Assembly: GCA_022496805.1 (NCBI GenBank) | Contig: CM040091.1 | Coordinates: 22,930,336 to 22,994,335 of the forward strand | Length of the DNA: 64,000 nucleotides | DNA from: Pohlia nutans | Taxonomy: Eukaryota > Streptophyta > Bryopsida > Bryales > Mniaceae | Reading direction: 5' to 3' | Shown here: piece by piece, positions 1-12,144 of the stretch | Layout of the letters: the number at the start of each line of letters is the position of its first letter | Position numbering within the stretch: the first letter of the stretch is position 1 | Notes under the pieces: model-generated | Database searches by the model: none | What the model was told of the DNA's origin: nothing | The model's input: only the letters and a program-made list of their open reading frames with translations | Program-made: the position numbers and the translations under genes

Positions 1-632
1 GAAGCTCTTTGATAAATCTACACTGGCTTAATTGAAGGAAACTACACCTGTCCGGAAATAATTGTCCTAGTTTTTGGCATCTCTTTCTTAACAATCTTTG
101 TCCTATGTTTTATACTTCAAACTTGAGCCCTGTTCCCACTTCAAAGGGACGGACAATGGGAGTGACACAAAAACTACATACTACTATTAAAGATAGACTA
201 TTTTTCGAGTACTGAGACGGTCTTTTTGGGGAAAAAAAACCACTCAAAAAAAATTAGGACAGTGCAACAGAGGCAGCACCACCACTTCCACCAGCCTAGT
301 CCATGAGGCATGAGTAATAAATAAAAAGTTCATTATGTTTCTCATTTCATGGACTTCCGAATGATACCAGAAGAAAAACACTTGCTTCTTCATTTGCCAT
401 GTCAGCCACCTGTAGAGCGTACCCAAAGCGTGCTAGAATGGACAAGGGACTACTTAATCTTTCTTGCCATTCCTCTAGTTATTCTAATTGACTACGTTTT
501 TAAATTCCTTGTTTTTCCTCTGGTGTAACAGGTTATCGGACAAGGCATGAAATTGCAGCGGCACTTGAGGACCTGTGAAGAGTACAAGGCTTCATAGAAC
601 TTGAACTGAAAGAAGCCTAAAAACTTCCCTAC
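1..632. other. Downstream flank of the CRAL-TRIO gene, no exon recognised
   Basis: This stretch lies 3' of the last exon I can place for the minus-strand CRAL-TRIO gene. It should hold intron sequence and, further left or beyond the window, the remaining C-terminal exons. The exon ending at 633 is followed on the minus strand by a good donor. A candidate acceptor at about 607 opens a short frame, but its product does not match the expected continuation of the lipid-binding domain (the conserved YYPERLGK-like segment). I see no confident exon, RNA gene or repeat here. Confidence 0.4.
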
Positions 633-3109
633 CTGTAGACAGTCATAAGCAGCCAGCCATCCTCGCACGTCCAGATTCTTGAATTTCACATTCTTTAGGT
701 CAGCAATGATACTAAATTTCTCCTGCCCAGGTGGCAGACTGCACGAACAATACCCACCCGCCCAAAATGAATAAAACTGAGCGCTGTCCTCTGGTGTTCA
801 CATATTATTCAATCGGCACAACAAATGATGCCAGCGAAATTAGGGTTTAGGAAGCTCCTCACTGTCAACCCATAGAAAGGGAAAGCAAATGTACAGTGCA
901 TTCACAAACAGTCTGCCATTGATAGTACCCTCATTCATGGCATATACTGAGTCCTAACCTAATCCTAAAAAAGCTTTGTGGATCACGGAATTACCTAGCA
1001 ACAAGCTTGTCCACAAATAAAGTGACAACCTCTGCCACACAAAAATCAAACCTCAGTGGAAGTTTCAAGTCTGAATTGGAAGGTGGCAACACCCAATTTA
1101 AGCAACCCTGATCCAAAAACGACCCCTACTAAATGTAATGTAGATATTGAGTTAAGAGAATGTAGACCATCTCAACAACAAACCCTAGGTTCAACAACTT
1201 TGAGAATTCATAAAAATGCATTGAAATCAATTTTCAATTGCTAATAAGCTCATGTACAAAACTATGTCATTCTCATAACACAAACTAAGCTCAGTTGCTT
1301 GATTGGCAAAACTCAGCAAATCACACAAAGCTTTTGTTATTAAACCCTAAGCGTCTAAAACGCCCAATATGACTATCTGCATCACGGTGGCATTTTCTCA
1401 TTTTACCTCTTTGGTTTTCTGATTGCAATCAACATCATTTTAAAGCTCTTGTTGTACACTACAAGATCAACAGTGTCAAATGAAATCATTTTCACAGAAA
1501 AAGATGATTCTGCAGCAGGGGGCCCAATTTTCCTACACTACAGAAAATACACAGTAGACGCTTAGGGTTGACAGAATGAAAGGGAAGCTTATCGACAAGT
1601 AGGATATTATGGAATTTAACTCACTTTTGAATTCGTCGATGTTCTTGCTGCAGAAATGCTTGGCTCCGACGAACAAGGAGAGCGGGCGACCTTGACGGTC
1701 CTGGCCTTGCATGAAGAACTTCTGGGCCGCAATCTCATTCTTCACCTCGTCCTCTTGCACGTGCCCCAAGGGAAAAAACTCGCGTCGCCATTTCTGGTGG
1801 TCTGCAAACAGATTGGCCGCTTTCGTCACGTCCATGGACCTGGCTCGCAGAAAGCGCAGCAACGTTGCGTCATCTATGTCCTGGAAACCATACAGCCTGT
1901 AAGCGCCAAACCCTAACCCCAGCAGGGACCTCGTCCACAACATTAACCCCAGGGCTAACAAAAAAGGTAGCAGGGGCTACATTCCATAACTACTTTCGAG
2001 AAAGTCCAAACTACCAGATTAGCTCAATTTTAGCTTAATCTTCTTAAGCTACCTTCGAATCGTTAACTATTAAAAAGGGGCTGAAAAGCAGCAGATTATG
2101 TGACACCAAGAGCTTGGAATGAGATGCCAGTTTGAGTGTAAATGTTCATCAAGCCAAAAGGTCAGAGCATGCCCAGCAGCTCAGAGCATTTGGGAGTTGA
2201 TTTGAGAGTTAATTCAATGTAGAGGAGCTGCAAACCTGGTTTGATCATCTACCAGTTCAATACCATGTCTCCTGTTCCATAATTCAACCTTTGACTAACC
2301 AATAATCAAGTTTAGTGTGAGTAATCTGGACACGCCAATGCTCTTGTACACGGTGGGGAAAACACAAGCAACGGCTACGTAAACAGTAGGGGTTGTCACA
2401 CATCCTCCACCCCATTCTCAATCTTTAGAGAATGGGGACGTGGCACGCTCTCCTTGAATGGTGGAGGGTCCATTCTTTGAAGATTGAGAAATTTCATTCT
2501 TCTCCTCCATGGGTGAAGAATGGATAATGGAGAATGGCCCATACTTGGAGGATATGTGATCAACTAACAACCTCTATTCTTCATTCTCATTCTCCACATA
2601 CCACAAAAGGGGTGTCACACTTTTTCCATAGAGAAAGTGTCAGGACTATTAGTTCCTCTCTTCCCTCATTCTTCAAAGAAATTTCATTCTCAGAGAATGT
2701 GCGACAACCCCTAGCATCTTGGTGTGACTTGATCTATTGCTGGGGACATATTTGAAAGACCTAACTACTGGTATCCTGCCTTTGGGTGACCATATCTGGG
2801 CATGCTCTCAGCTGTTTAAGGCGGTCCGAGCAAAAGCAAGCCCTAAAGCTTCACAGTCAAGAGGGAGCAAACCTTCGATTCCGGGTCGAGAACGGCAACT
2901 TTCTCACGCATTTGTTTCAGAACCTCGGTCTCTTTCGAGACGACATGGCTGCCATTCTGAACCTCCACATCTTTAGTCCCCGTCATCAATATTTTCTTAA
3001 GCCGGTCAGCTAAGTTAGCAGCACTGGCTATGGCTGCACACAGTCCAATAAAAGTCTGCAACGTTGTCAGTACTACTGGGCCTCCAAGCAGCAAAACGGA
3101 ATGCCCCAC
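633..3109 (-). CDS. Sec14-like CRAL-TRIO lipid-transfer protein, partial gene
   Basis: The gene encodes a Sec14-like protein; this family binds and exchanges phosphatidylinositol and other lipids at membranes. Exons that join in phase are 3109-2873, 1880-1625, 946-910 and 738-633, all with GT/AG boundaries. The first encodes a hydrophobic N-terminal segment and a helical stretch ending LDPESK. The second continues with DIDDATLLRFLRARSMDV, the CRAL-TRIO N-terminal helix pair. The 37-nt exon links phase 1 to phase 2 and leads into PPGQEKFSIIADLKNV, the start of the lipid-binding fold, followed by LDVRGWLAAYDCLQ. Exon 3109-2873 starts right after a CAG acceptor, so the initiator methionine may lie in an unseen upstream exon or be the internal Met near residue 42. 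The second half of the CRAL-TRIO domain is missing and is either beyond the window edge or lost. Two MITEs lie in its introns. The family call is firm; exon structure is inferred. Confidence 0.72.
1343..1569. mobile_element. MITE with AACCCTAAGCGTC ends, in a CRAL-TRIO intron
   Basis: A 227-bp element with inverted ends: AACCCTAAGCGTCTA at the left and TAGACGCTTAGGGTT at the right. A diverged copy in the same orientation lies at 62087-62325, sharing most of its interior (CGCCCAATATG..., GGTGGCATTTTCTCATTTTACCTC, CCAATTTTCCTACACTACAG). The ends fit the TTAA-plus-CCC pattern of the piggyBac-like elements found elsewhere in the window, although the flanking TTAA is degenerate here. It lies between the 256-nt exon and the 37-nt microexon of the CRAL-TRIO gene. 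Confidence 0.75.
2387..2713. mobile_element. MITE with TAGGGGTTGTC ends, in a CRAL-TRIO intron
   Basis: A 327-bp element with inverted ends TAGGGGTTGTCACACA and TGTGCGACAACCCCTA. The interior is rich in ATTCTCAATCTTTAGAGAATGG-like and complementary segments that let it fold back on itself. A related full copy lies at 32106-32445 in the terpene synthase intron and a partial one begins at 41605. No coding capacity. The superfamily is not certain because no clear target duplication can be read. Confidence 0.75.
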
Positions 3110-4548
3110 CTGAGCGTTTCCGTATCAACAACCCTACTCCTACGACTCAATCAATCTCAAACAAAACCTCAGAAAAAAACGTAACACAACTTACAACAAA
3201 CGTCGACTGACCCACCTCGACTACGAAACAAAACTATTTCTAGACACCAGAATATCTCCCGTACGGCGAAAAAGCTAGCGGGATTTAATACACAGTAATC
3301 AGTCAGATTATTATTATTGTCGGTATTATCAGTCAATAGAGAAATTCGTAAAGTCTATCCGGATGCCTCAATTATACAGGATATAGGATGCATCTCTGGA
3401 TCACTGATCCAGAGAGTTTGCGAATTTCTCTAATATATCATTCGTCCTAGCCACTACTACAGTAGAATAATAATGCATGCGAACATAACCGCCTGGTTTT
3501 CAGATTCAGACCTGCACGAGCGTCAATTCTAGTGGCTGCTCCACAGTCTGCAAATGTTAATCAATGCTGAATGATCAAAAGCTAGATATTATACAACCTA
3601 GATTGACAGCTTGTGATCGATGTGGTCTAGCTAGCTAGCTTGTGATCGATCAATAGCGGCCCGTAGTTTTCTAAGTTACAATCCACAAAGAGCTTCAGAT
3701 TTGCGCTGTTTGATTATCAAAAGTAATGTACACACACAAAGGCCCGGCTGTGTACTGTCTTGCAAAGAAACTCTTGTTTCGTTTGTGCCGCAAATACAAA
3801 TTAAAATGCGAGGAGGAAAAAGAGGAAGAGAATTGAACCTGATGGGAAGAAGTCTGATGTAGAAGATACGTGACGTAAGTGGGTTGATGCGATGAACGAT
3901 GGATCGATCTGAGCCGGAAAGGCAGCCAGATGCTGCGTTGCAATTTGATCTGCCAGGAGCGCCGGGTCCGGTGAAAGATGCCGTTGCAGTTTCTTTTCTT
4001 TTTTGTTCTTTTGGTTTTTGCGCGGATTCTATTATCAGGCAGAACGTTGAAGTTGATCCGGCGTAAACAAGAATAAAAGTTCGAGGGATCCGTGTATCCC
4101 GCTCCCATGTTTCTTTTCTTTTCTTTTACCGTTTTCATTTCCATTTTTTCTTATTTGTTTTATGATTTTTTATCTTAGACAATTGAGTTAACCGAAAAGA
4201 AGCCCATCTAACCTTCCTTTTTGCTCTACTTCTAACCTCTTTCTTGAGCTATACTTGGGTTGAATAGTGGCGTGTCATAGATTGTTCCCTTGTGGATCAT
4301 CGGCTTGGAGCTTTGGTAAAAGGTGTGGGAGTCATTGCGAGGTGTGGAGAATAATGACAATGGCTTGCTTTAAATTGTCTCTCAACTCATCATTAATTAG
4401 TTTTTGGTCTATTTGTATTTCAATATGAGTTCAAGAGGAGTTAGATAAAAACTTTCCTCTTTGAGCTGAGTTTTCAGTTAACTCTAATGATTCTTTCATT
4501 ATTTTAAAAAAGCGAATGAAGAAATATATTGCGATTAGTAGACCTCTT
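3110..4548. other. Upstream region of the CRAL-TRIO gene, no supported gene
   Basis: This stretch should contain the promoter and any 5' exon of the minus-strand CRAL-TRIO gene. It shows a small TAGCTAGCTAGC palindrome near 3628-3640 and a pyrimidine-rich minus-strand segment. A 149-codon minus-strand frame at 3695-4144 is low in complexity (Ser/His/Arg-rich), lacks family features, and is more likely untranslated leader or chance. Nothing else is supported. Confidence 0.4.
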
Positions 4549-4640
4549 AAGCCCTCTTTACACTAGAGGCAAGAAGCCGTGGAGAGAATCTCACAAGGGC
4601 CATGGCTTATTCTCGTCTTTAGTGTAAAGAGGCCCGTACA
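4549..4640. repeat. Short foldback repeat with GCCTCTTTACACTA-type arms
   Basis: About 90 bp reading GCCCTCTTTACACTA at the left and TAGTGTAAAGAGGCCC at the right, with further complementarity inward (GCCGTGG versus CCATGGC). It has the look of a tiny MITE or hairpin-forming element. The 420 bp that follow, up to about 5060, hold no visible gene. Confidence 0.55.
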
Positions 4641-5064
4641 CAACATTCAATAGCCTTCATGTCCACTACCTTTTCTTCATGCATTCTATTCATCAACTTG
4701 AGCCTCCACCTGTACACTTCTAGGTAATGATGAAGCACTTTTTGGTGTAAAGTATTCCACACCATCTACTGCAGAGCCAAGATTGTTAAGTTATGTACAG
4801 TACATACTGATTCATTTTGGCATGAGTAATTGTCAATTGTGGGCACCTGTCGGAAGGGGACAGAGGGGCAGGTAAGCTGGCCATTTTCTAAAAGGACTGC
4901 ACTGAATCAGGCATTTGGGGATTTTTTATGACTTTGAAAATTCCTATCACATGTGTTTAATTTAGAATGTGACATGTGTTCAATCATCAAGATAATAAAG
5001 AGATTGTAAAGCGGCTTATTTTTCTATTATTATTATTTTTGACACAAATAAAGGGGAACTTTAA

Positions 5065-5604
5065 CCCTTTAACGTCCCGATTCATCATTGATTTCAAAGA
5101 TCCGTTATAAAATGTTTGATGAATACCAAAAATGGAGTTGATGTACAAAGCAAAGTTGTAAATGTCAATGTTTAGATCACATCTGTATGGTTGGATTTAT
5201 CATATTTTTTAGTAATTTTTTTAAATTAATTTTTCAAGGTTTTCTTTTGAATTTCAATTAAAAATCCCAAAGTAACACAAAAAAATTAAAAATTGTTGTA
5301 ATGAATTTGAAATAACATGCACTACGAGATGGTATGCTTTCCATTATTTGATTCTACTTATTTTGAAAAATCATGCTGAAGGTCTCACTTTTTGAACTAA
5401 GAATGAAACTTGACATCAACCACTATTGTTATTTTTCAAAAAATCACAATATCTTATTTTGAAGATCCATACCGTACAAATGGTAGTCAACTAGCACAAG
5501 AACCAAGGAAAATTTGGATGGATGAAAAACTGTACAGGATGTAGTAAAGAGAAGGATTTCAATCTGTTCGTCGTCCATTATATGGACGCAGGCGCGTTAA
5601 AGGG
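5065..5604. mobile_element. piggyBac-like MITE A (TTAA-flanked)
   Basis: A 540-bp element flanked by TTAA at 5061-5064 and 5605-5608. The ends read CCCTTTAACG and, inverted, CCCTTTAACGCGCC. The interior is AT-rich without coding capacity. A diverged inverted copy of its interior is split across 35.1-36.5 kb, where another TTAA element has jumped into it. TTAA duplication with CCC-starting ends is characteristic of the piggyBac superfamily; that assignment is inferred because no transposase is present. Confidence 0.7.
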
Positions 5605-5608
5605 TTAA

Positions 5609-6519
5609 CCCCTAAAATTCCTTGATCGTATTCTCACAAAAAACCATGAAAAACGTAGCATTTGGAAGTTGCAAAAGAAATCATATGTTTTTTAGTTTTT
5701 TCATCATTTAATCGTAAGATCTAATACCCAACTTGAATTTTCTTGTGAGCACAAAATTTGAGAGAAAAATAACCATTAGATTCTTAAATTATAAGGATCA
5801 AAGTTGCAAAAGAAGAATTTTTGGGGTTCAATCCCGTGACAAATTTGAACTTTAGAAATTAATATCTTTTTTTTGAATGGGTTAGAAATTCATTGAATGG
5901 CAAGGCTATGTTAACAATTGAGTTAAGTCTTCAAATTTAAAATCTTGTAAGAAAAAAGCTCATATTAATTTTTTCATAAAACAATTACTAAAAGTGGGTA
6001 CAAAGTGAAAGGAAAAAGAAAATCATTAATAAGTTTGACATGGAATTGTAAAATGTCAATCTTAACGGTGAGAATGTTGTACTTGGAAATCTTCACTTAG
6101 TGCCTTTTATTTCATTAAAAAATATTGAAAATTGAGTTTAGAAATGAGCTTCAAAGTTTTTTTTGTCCAGACTGCCCAAAAAACAGATCTCCTCATAACT
6201 TTTATCCCATTGTTCAAAATGGGTAGATTTAAAGCTTCATTTGTAGATAAAGATCAACGAATCATGAATCAAAAAAGAAATTTTGAAAAAGAGTAAAAAA
6301 TTAAAAAAAAATCTTGCTGCCCGATCTTGCTTCAAAAACTTCAAATGCTTGTAACTTTTGCAATACAAATTGGAATGACATTAAACAAAGTGCGACATGT
6401 AGAGTGTAGTTTTTGGAAGCTACACTGAAATTTTCATTGAAATTTTTAATAGTATGAGGTCCCTGGAGGCTGCCCAAAAAGTGGAACGACCAGAATATGG
6501 TCGCTCAGAATTTTAGGGG
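5609..6519. mobile_element. piggyBac-like MITE B (shares a TTAA with MITE A)
   Basis: A 911-bp element bounded by TTAA at 5605-5608 (shared with element A) and at 6520-6523. Its terminal inverted repeat CCCCTAAAATTC is perfect over 12 bp at both ends. The interior is AT-rich and noncoding. Two elements abut on one TTAA site, which means one inserted exactly at the edge of the other or that the site was used twice. Confidence 0.75.
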
Positions 6520-6676
6520 TTAATAATGTATTTTGTTTATTCATAACACAGTCAGCATGATATCTTCATGTTATTTTTAACATACTTTGGATTTTAATTA
6601 GTGAATGGCGATCAGTTGATCACATAGTCGATCATATAGTCAATCACATGTTAGCTTGTTAATTGTTATGCTTTAA

Positions 6677-9119
6677 CCCTTTAGTGCCCAGGGTATTGTA
6701 GGTGGGAGCACTGGATTTCTCTAGATTTTTCCGCTATAATTGAGATTACCAAAATAGAAAGAATTAAATTAGACAGTAGCCGTACAATTCTATTCTCAAC
6801 TGGAGAGCACACATTTAATTAAAATTTGAGAATCATCCAATGGTGGAATTGGAAGATTATAGTATGTATTTGAACTGTATAATGCATGCTTATGAATGAG
6901 ATTTATATCAACACATCTCCGTTGGCAATCTTTCATATCAAGAATAGACTCACACGTAATTATTGTGAATTTTATAAGGGAAAGTGACTTATCCATATAC
7001 GGTTTCGGACAAAATTTTATACGTTGAAAATTGACAAGAGTGGGTACATTAGTCAAAATCGAATTAAACACACTAATGGAAGATGAAGAAGAGAACACAA
7101 TCCAAAAAAATAAACCAAGATAAGAAACTTCCAAGCACAAGAAATACTGCATAATACATGTGTTGTATTTGTAAGTATTTACTATATTTTCAAGTATTTG
7201 CAGTATTTTTGCAATCTGGGTCCCCCTTCCCGGACTGTCCGGACTTTAGAAGAATGTCCTTTTGGTAATGAAAAAATTATTAGAAAATTACAAAAATCAC
7301 ATGGTATTATAGATGGCATGTTTGTACACAATAATCATGTGCTATGTAGGTCAAATTCAAAAATTGAATTTTTTCCTAATTTATCATATTTAGCACCTGG
7401 TCACATTATAGTAGCGTAAGGACTATGTTTTTAAGGTTTTTTTTATTAAAAAAAATATTCATGCACTTTATTAAGTTTATATTTAAGCATATCACATAGT
7501 TTTAAGACAAAGATATTATGAAATCATAGTCTTTTTAGATTGTGTAAAAATATTTGATTTTTGAAAGTTTTTATAAATAAGGAAATATAGTAAAACATCA
7601 AATTAAGAGTTAAAATTAAACATAGATATAACTCAAACGTTGTTTTAACTAAATTTCTTGTTTATGAACTACACTATAAATTGATATTCCGGATTGTTCC
7701 TTTTGTCTCAAATCCGGAACTGAGACAGTTCTAGATTTGAAGAATAAAGGAATAAAAAGGAATATATAAATTGTTCATTTTTTCTTGCTCAATACTATTT
7801 TGGATGGAGTATTACAACTTTCTCATGAATCTATCATTAAATTCATGTGAATTGAAAATGTGTAATTTCTAGCACAAATTAGGTGAATTATAAAATGACA
7901 GTGTTTTAGTGAGACAATCCTTTTTGGAACCCATATCAGACCCGGACCCATCTGTTGACAGGTATTTTGACAGTTGTACAGTGGGGTCCAAGGTAGAAAG
8001 CGTTTTTGGTTTCGCAGTGAAAAAAAATTCAAGTTTTCCCACTTTGAAAACCTCCAAATAGCTCAAAAATTGGTATTTTACCACGAAAGTTATACCAAAG
8101 ACTTATCTTTAAGTTAATTATATGTATGCCAAATTTCAAGACCAAAAGATTCACTGAAAAAAAGTAATTCAAAATCTACCAACATTGGTAGCTGTGGAAA
8201 TTTTTTCACTGCTGCCAACTTTGACAGCCTCCCAAAGATTTTTTTATTTTATTTTATTTTTTTGCCATAAAATTCGAGGATAAAAAACCTCTTTATGTTA
8301 AAGACATTTGAAAAAAAATTCAAGGCCAAAAGATTAATGCAAAAAACGATATTAACAATCTACCAACATGTGTAGTTGTGGGAAACAATGGGGGAAACTA
8401 CACACATTGGTAGATTGTAAATATTCTTCTTTGTATAGATTTTTTTGCCTTGAAATTTGGCATGAATTTATTTTTCATAAAGAGCATGTTGTACCAAAAA
8501 TTTCATGGTAAATAGACAATTTCTCAACCGTAGGGAGGGTGTCAAAGTTGGTAGCAAAGTTTCCCCCATTGTTTCCCACAACTACACATGTTGGTAGATT
8601 GTCAATATCTTTTTTTGTATTAATCTTTTGGCCTTGAAATTTTTATGATGTGTTATTAACATAAAGAAGTTTTTTTTCCAAGAATTTCATGGCAAAAAAC
8701 AATTAACTCAATCTTTGGGAGGTTGTCAAAGTTGGCAGCAGTGAATAACTACCAATGTTGGTAGATTTTGAATAACGTTTTTTTGGTGAATCTTTTGGCC
8801 TTGAAATTTGGCATACATATAATTAACTTAAAGACAAGTCTTTGGTAAAACTTTTGTGGTAAAATATCAATTTTTGAGCTCTCGGGAGGCTTTCAAAGTG
8901 GGCAGTGCTGAAAAATGTTTCACTGCGAAACCAAAAACGCCATTCTACCTTGGACCCCACTGTACAATTCCAAATTGAAAATTTCTTTTTCTAGAAGGTG
9001 TGTAATGTATGTGGCAAAATCTAAACTTCAAAACTGAAGTTCCAACTCTTCACGGATATTTTACTATTTGCATTTCGGACGTTGCAATGACCATAATGTG
9101 GTCAGCTAGCACTAAAGGG
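6677..9119. mobile_element. 2.4-kb piggyBac-like element C
   Basis: Flanked by TTAA at 6673-6676 and 9120-9123, with 11-bp inverted ends CCCTTTAGTGC. At 2,443 bp it is long for a MITE. It contains a short minus-strand frame (6796-7152) whose residues PKPYMDKSLSL recur in a plus-strand frame of element D (9461-9727), so the two share a decayed common ancestor. A plus-strand frame at 7198-7419 is also open but unrecognised. A foldback element is nested inside at 7979-8962. No transposase domain can be recognised, so it is probably a non-autonomous or heavily decayed copy. Confidence 0.65.
7979..8962. mobile_element. TA-flanked 984-bp foldback element nested in element C
   Basis: A long imperfect palindrome centred near 8470. 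It starts CAGTGGGGTCCAAGGTAGAA and ends with the inverse, with TA on both sides (7977-7978 and 8963-8964). Matching segments continue inward on both arms, for example ACCAACATTGGTAG and GGCAGCAGTG against their complements, so arms approach 480 bp. TA duplication and CAGTGG-type ends suggest a Tc1/mariner-pogo-like MITE; this is inference. Transcription through it would give a near full-length hairpin RNA. Confidence 0.75.
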
Positions 9120-9238
9120 TTAACTCATCATATTTTTGACAATTTTGAGAACTGTCCCAATCTACAACTTGTTTAAAAAATAGATGATCATTTCTGTGTG
9201 CATTCATGTAAGTGGCTTTGCCATCGGGCCCTATTCAA

Positions 9239-10031
9239 CCCTTTAGTACCTATTGGTAACTAGTAAGTGGTCACTAGATCACCAGAAAATGAAATGTTGT
9301 AGAATTTGAGAACCATTTTAATATGGTGTCTAAAGTTCAAATGTGTAACTACTGACTATGTAGATGGTGCAAAAAGAAAATTTGGAATCTGACTTTTTAA
9401 GTTATCCAAATACCAATTTACAAAACACGGAAATATTGCAAATGCCTCAAAACACAACACTTGTACTATGCGGTATTTCTTGTGTTTGGAAGTTTGTTAT
9501 CTTGTAAAAAAAATTGGATTGTATTCTCTTGTTCATGTTCTATTAGTGTATGTAATCCAATCTTGATCAATGTACCAAATTTTTCCTTATTTAAACGTAT
9601 AAATTATTGTCCTAAACCATATATGGATAAGTCACTCTCACTTACAAAATTCACAATAATTATGTGTGAGTTTGTTCTTGACATGAAATGTTGTAATGGG
9701 GAGGTGTTGAGATTATGTCATTGTTGAACGTCTTCACTTTCATTTTTGAAAATTAACCAAAATTCTATATAACTTTGAAGTTACACACCCTCGAAAGTAT
9801 CATTTTTGAGTGTGCATTATATATTAGTTCAAAGACATACTATAATCTTTCAATCCAACAGTCCAATCTTACCAAAATTTAACCGACAGTCGTTTCATTG
9901 AAATATGCTTACATTTATATGGTTGAATTCTCTTACTGATAGTATTCCTATTTTCAAGAGAGAAAGTTTTTTAAAATATCACCCAAAGATTGAATTGTAG
10001 TTTCTCCAGAACCACCATGGGCACTAGAGAG
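9239..10031. mobile_element. piggyBac-like element D, related to element C
   Basis: About 793 bp, starting CCCTTTAGTACC after a mutated TTCAA and ending GGGCACTAGAGAG before TTAA at 10032-10035. It carries a plus-strand frame (9461-9727) that shares a conserved stretch (PKPYMDKSLSL) with the minus-strand frame at the left end of element C. C and D are therefore related and in opposite orientation. Ends are more degenerate than those of A-C. Confidence 0.6.
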
Positions 10032-10035
10032 TTAA

Positions 10036-11275
10036 ACACAAAATAGGAGCAAGTTTACTTAGTTTGTAAGCCTTGACACACTTGAAAAATCCTATAATAC
10101 TACCGTATATAGTAGACATGCCAATAACCGCACAGTTCCAACTTCCAACGACTGCATGTTCAAATCTTTAGTAGACATACCAATGACTGGTACAAATTTC
10201 ACCATAGAATTCCAATCAAAATGTAAAGTACCACCCAATCACCGGTAAAGGGCTCCAAAAAAATTCAACTAAAAACCCCAACTCAACAACTCACAATAAA
10301 ATTTCAAATTTGAGAGTGGCGGTGCAAGTTTCTACATTGTTGAGGGGAAGTATTTAAAAATTGCATGTGCGGTATTTAACATGTTTACCTTACAGTGTTG
10401 GACTAAGGCAGGTCCACGCCTCCAACTTCCCAAGCATTGAATGTTGCATTGATAGCTGACTGGGCATTGGGTTCTAAACAGTGCACAGTTTGAGAAGAAT
10501 GATGGTGTATGAAGAATTGAAGATGGAAGAATTGTAAAGTCATTTGCAAATTCCATCAGACGGTATAGTACTTAGCTCTCTTATTGTTCGACGGGAATGA
10601 AACCCATAATTTTGTAACTTTGCACACCTAGAACCTCGAAATACATAGGTCCAAAACTGTTCCAAATAATTATGCAGAATGGTCCCAACTATACAAATAA
10701 ACCCTTAAGAGCTCTTGACATCTGAGGAGATGAAAATATACTGTATAGTCAACACACAACACTAGGTGCCCGGGGGACAACATGTGGAGTGTTTTGTATG
10801 GAAGTGAGATTTCAGCCTAGCGTAACTCATGATGAAGTTTGAAAGTTGTCAATTTTTTTAATTCATGAGTTAATAAAAAGGATAGCTAACTCTATTATGT
10901 CAAGCTTTTTTAAAAGCATCAGTTACAATAAATTTTCCAGTGACTCAGTGTCAAGTGGAATGCGATCGGTTAACCACTTATCATGTACAGTACAGTACCG
11001 TACAATAATAAATATCCTGTTAATTTTGAGCAGTGCCTTCAGTGAAACCTTGCATGCACATGAGAAGAGCATTCGACTTGAAATTTTGTACCATGAAAAT
11101 AGACTCTATTATGTATCTAATACACTTCACGATTCCTAAATTGAAATACTTTTAATTAAGTATATGTTACAAGCTAAGTAGCTAACAACTTCATTTTGAA
11201 ATTCTCCTTTTTGTCAAGCTTCTTGAACTGATGATATTTGTTAGACTAAGACAAAATGAACATTTTGAGACTTTA
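10036..11275. other. AT-rich intergenic stretch
   Basis: No gene, RNA or element with readable ends was found. Short open frames at 10332-10556 and 10846-11139 have no family features and match the AT-rich background. A few near-repeats such as GTAGACATGCCAATAAC and GTAGACATACCAATGAC suggest a small local duplication near 10110-10195. Confidence 0.35.
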
Positions 11276-11393
11276 CACTAGTAAAAAAGGTGACATTGTC
11301 GAGGGAGATGCCAAGTAAGTAGTGCCCAATTTCACACATGCATAGTGATTTTGCTTGGGCATCTCCCTGGGAGCGCCACCTTTTCTACTAGTG
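11276..11393. mobile_element. CACTA-type MITE with a TTA duplication
   Basis: A 118-bp element with CACTAGTAAAAAAGGTGAC at the left and, inverted from the right, CACTAGTAGAAAAGGTGGC. It is flanked on both sides by the 3-bp duplication TTA (11273-11275 and 11394-11396), the length expected for CACTA elements. The interior arms pair further (GAGGGAGATGCC against GGGCATCTCCCT), so it forms a tight hairpin. Confidence 0.85.
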
Positions 11394-12050
11394 TTAGCCC
11401 TATTATTTGAGACCTCTATTCTAGCAAATCACAATTTATGAACATGTATCGATCTTTATAAAATCAAAGGTTTGTGAGAGTATTAAGGTGGATTGTCCTA
11501 AAACCACCAACTTAAGCAATCTGGACTATTTCTGGCAGTCCTAAATTCGAAAAAAAAAATATGACCGCATTCGAAATAGGTTTTGATGAGGATTGCAAAA
11601 ATTTGCAACATCTAATTCGCATTTGTTAATTTTATACAAAATTCCAAAGTGGAAAGTAACCTGCGACCCAAATCAAACCTCTAGGTTCCCCCATGTTCAC
11701 ACTTTGTTGTTCCTAATTCCGCTCATGAGCTAACCCAAAACCACCAACTATTTCTTGGTGTGCCATTGGTCTCCTTCAATAGTGAAATTGGTGGTTTTAG
11801 GTCTCAACTGTGATGGCCCCAAGAAAAGTCTACATGTCATAATTGGGGGAGGTGGTGGTTTTAGGACATCCTACCTTAACATATTGAAGTCTCAATTTAC
11901 CAAAAAAATTCAATCGTATCTAACACTAAATTATCATCTAAATGTAAAGTCAAAGATAACATGAGATTTTAACGAATATTGGAGGGTACTAGTTGTAAGT
12001 TGCAGACAATCAGGGAATAGTTACCTGCACAACCTTGCCAGACAACCAGA

Positions 12051-12144
12051 ATGTAGTATCGGGAACCTCCCGTGGGGCACTCCCCTGGAGAATGTCGCCC
12101 GGGACATTTGCCTAGGTGAGGTTCCCCGTTCCCGATACTACATG
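12051..12144. repeat. Short hairpin with ATGTAGTATCGGGAAC arms
   Basis: A 94-bp perfect-armed inverted repeat: ATGTAGTATCGGGAAC at the left and its reverse complement at the right, followed inward by partly complementary GC-rich sequence. It lies just downstream of the last exon of the terpene synthase gene and could be a small MITE or a structured 3' region. Confidence 0.55.

Noticed and set aside
3695..4144. Minus-strand 149-codon frame as a gene
   Set aside because: Low-complexity Ser/His/Arg/Lys composition, no family features, and a position expected to be leader of the CRAL-TRIO gene.
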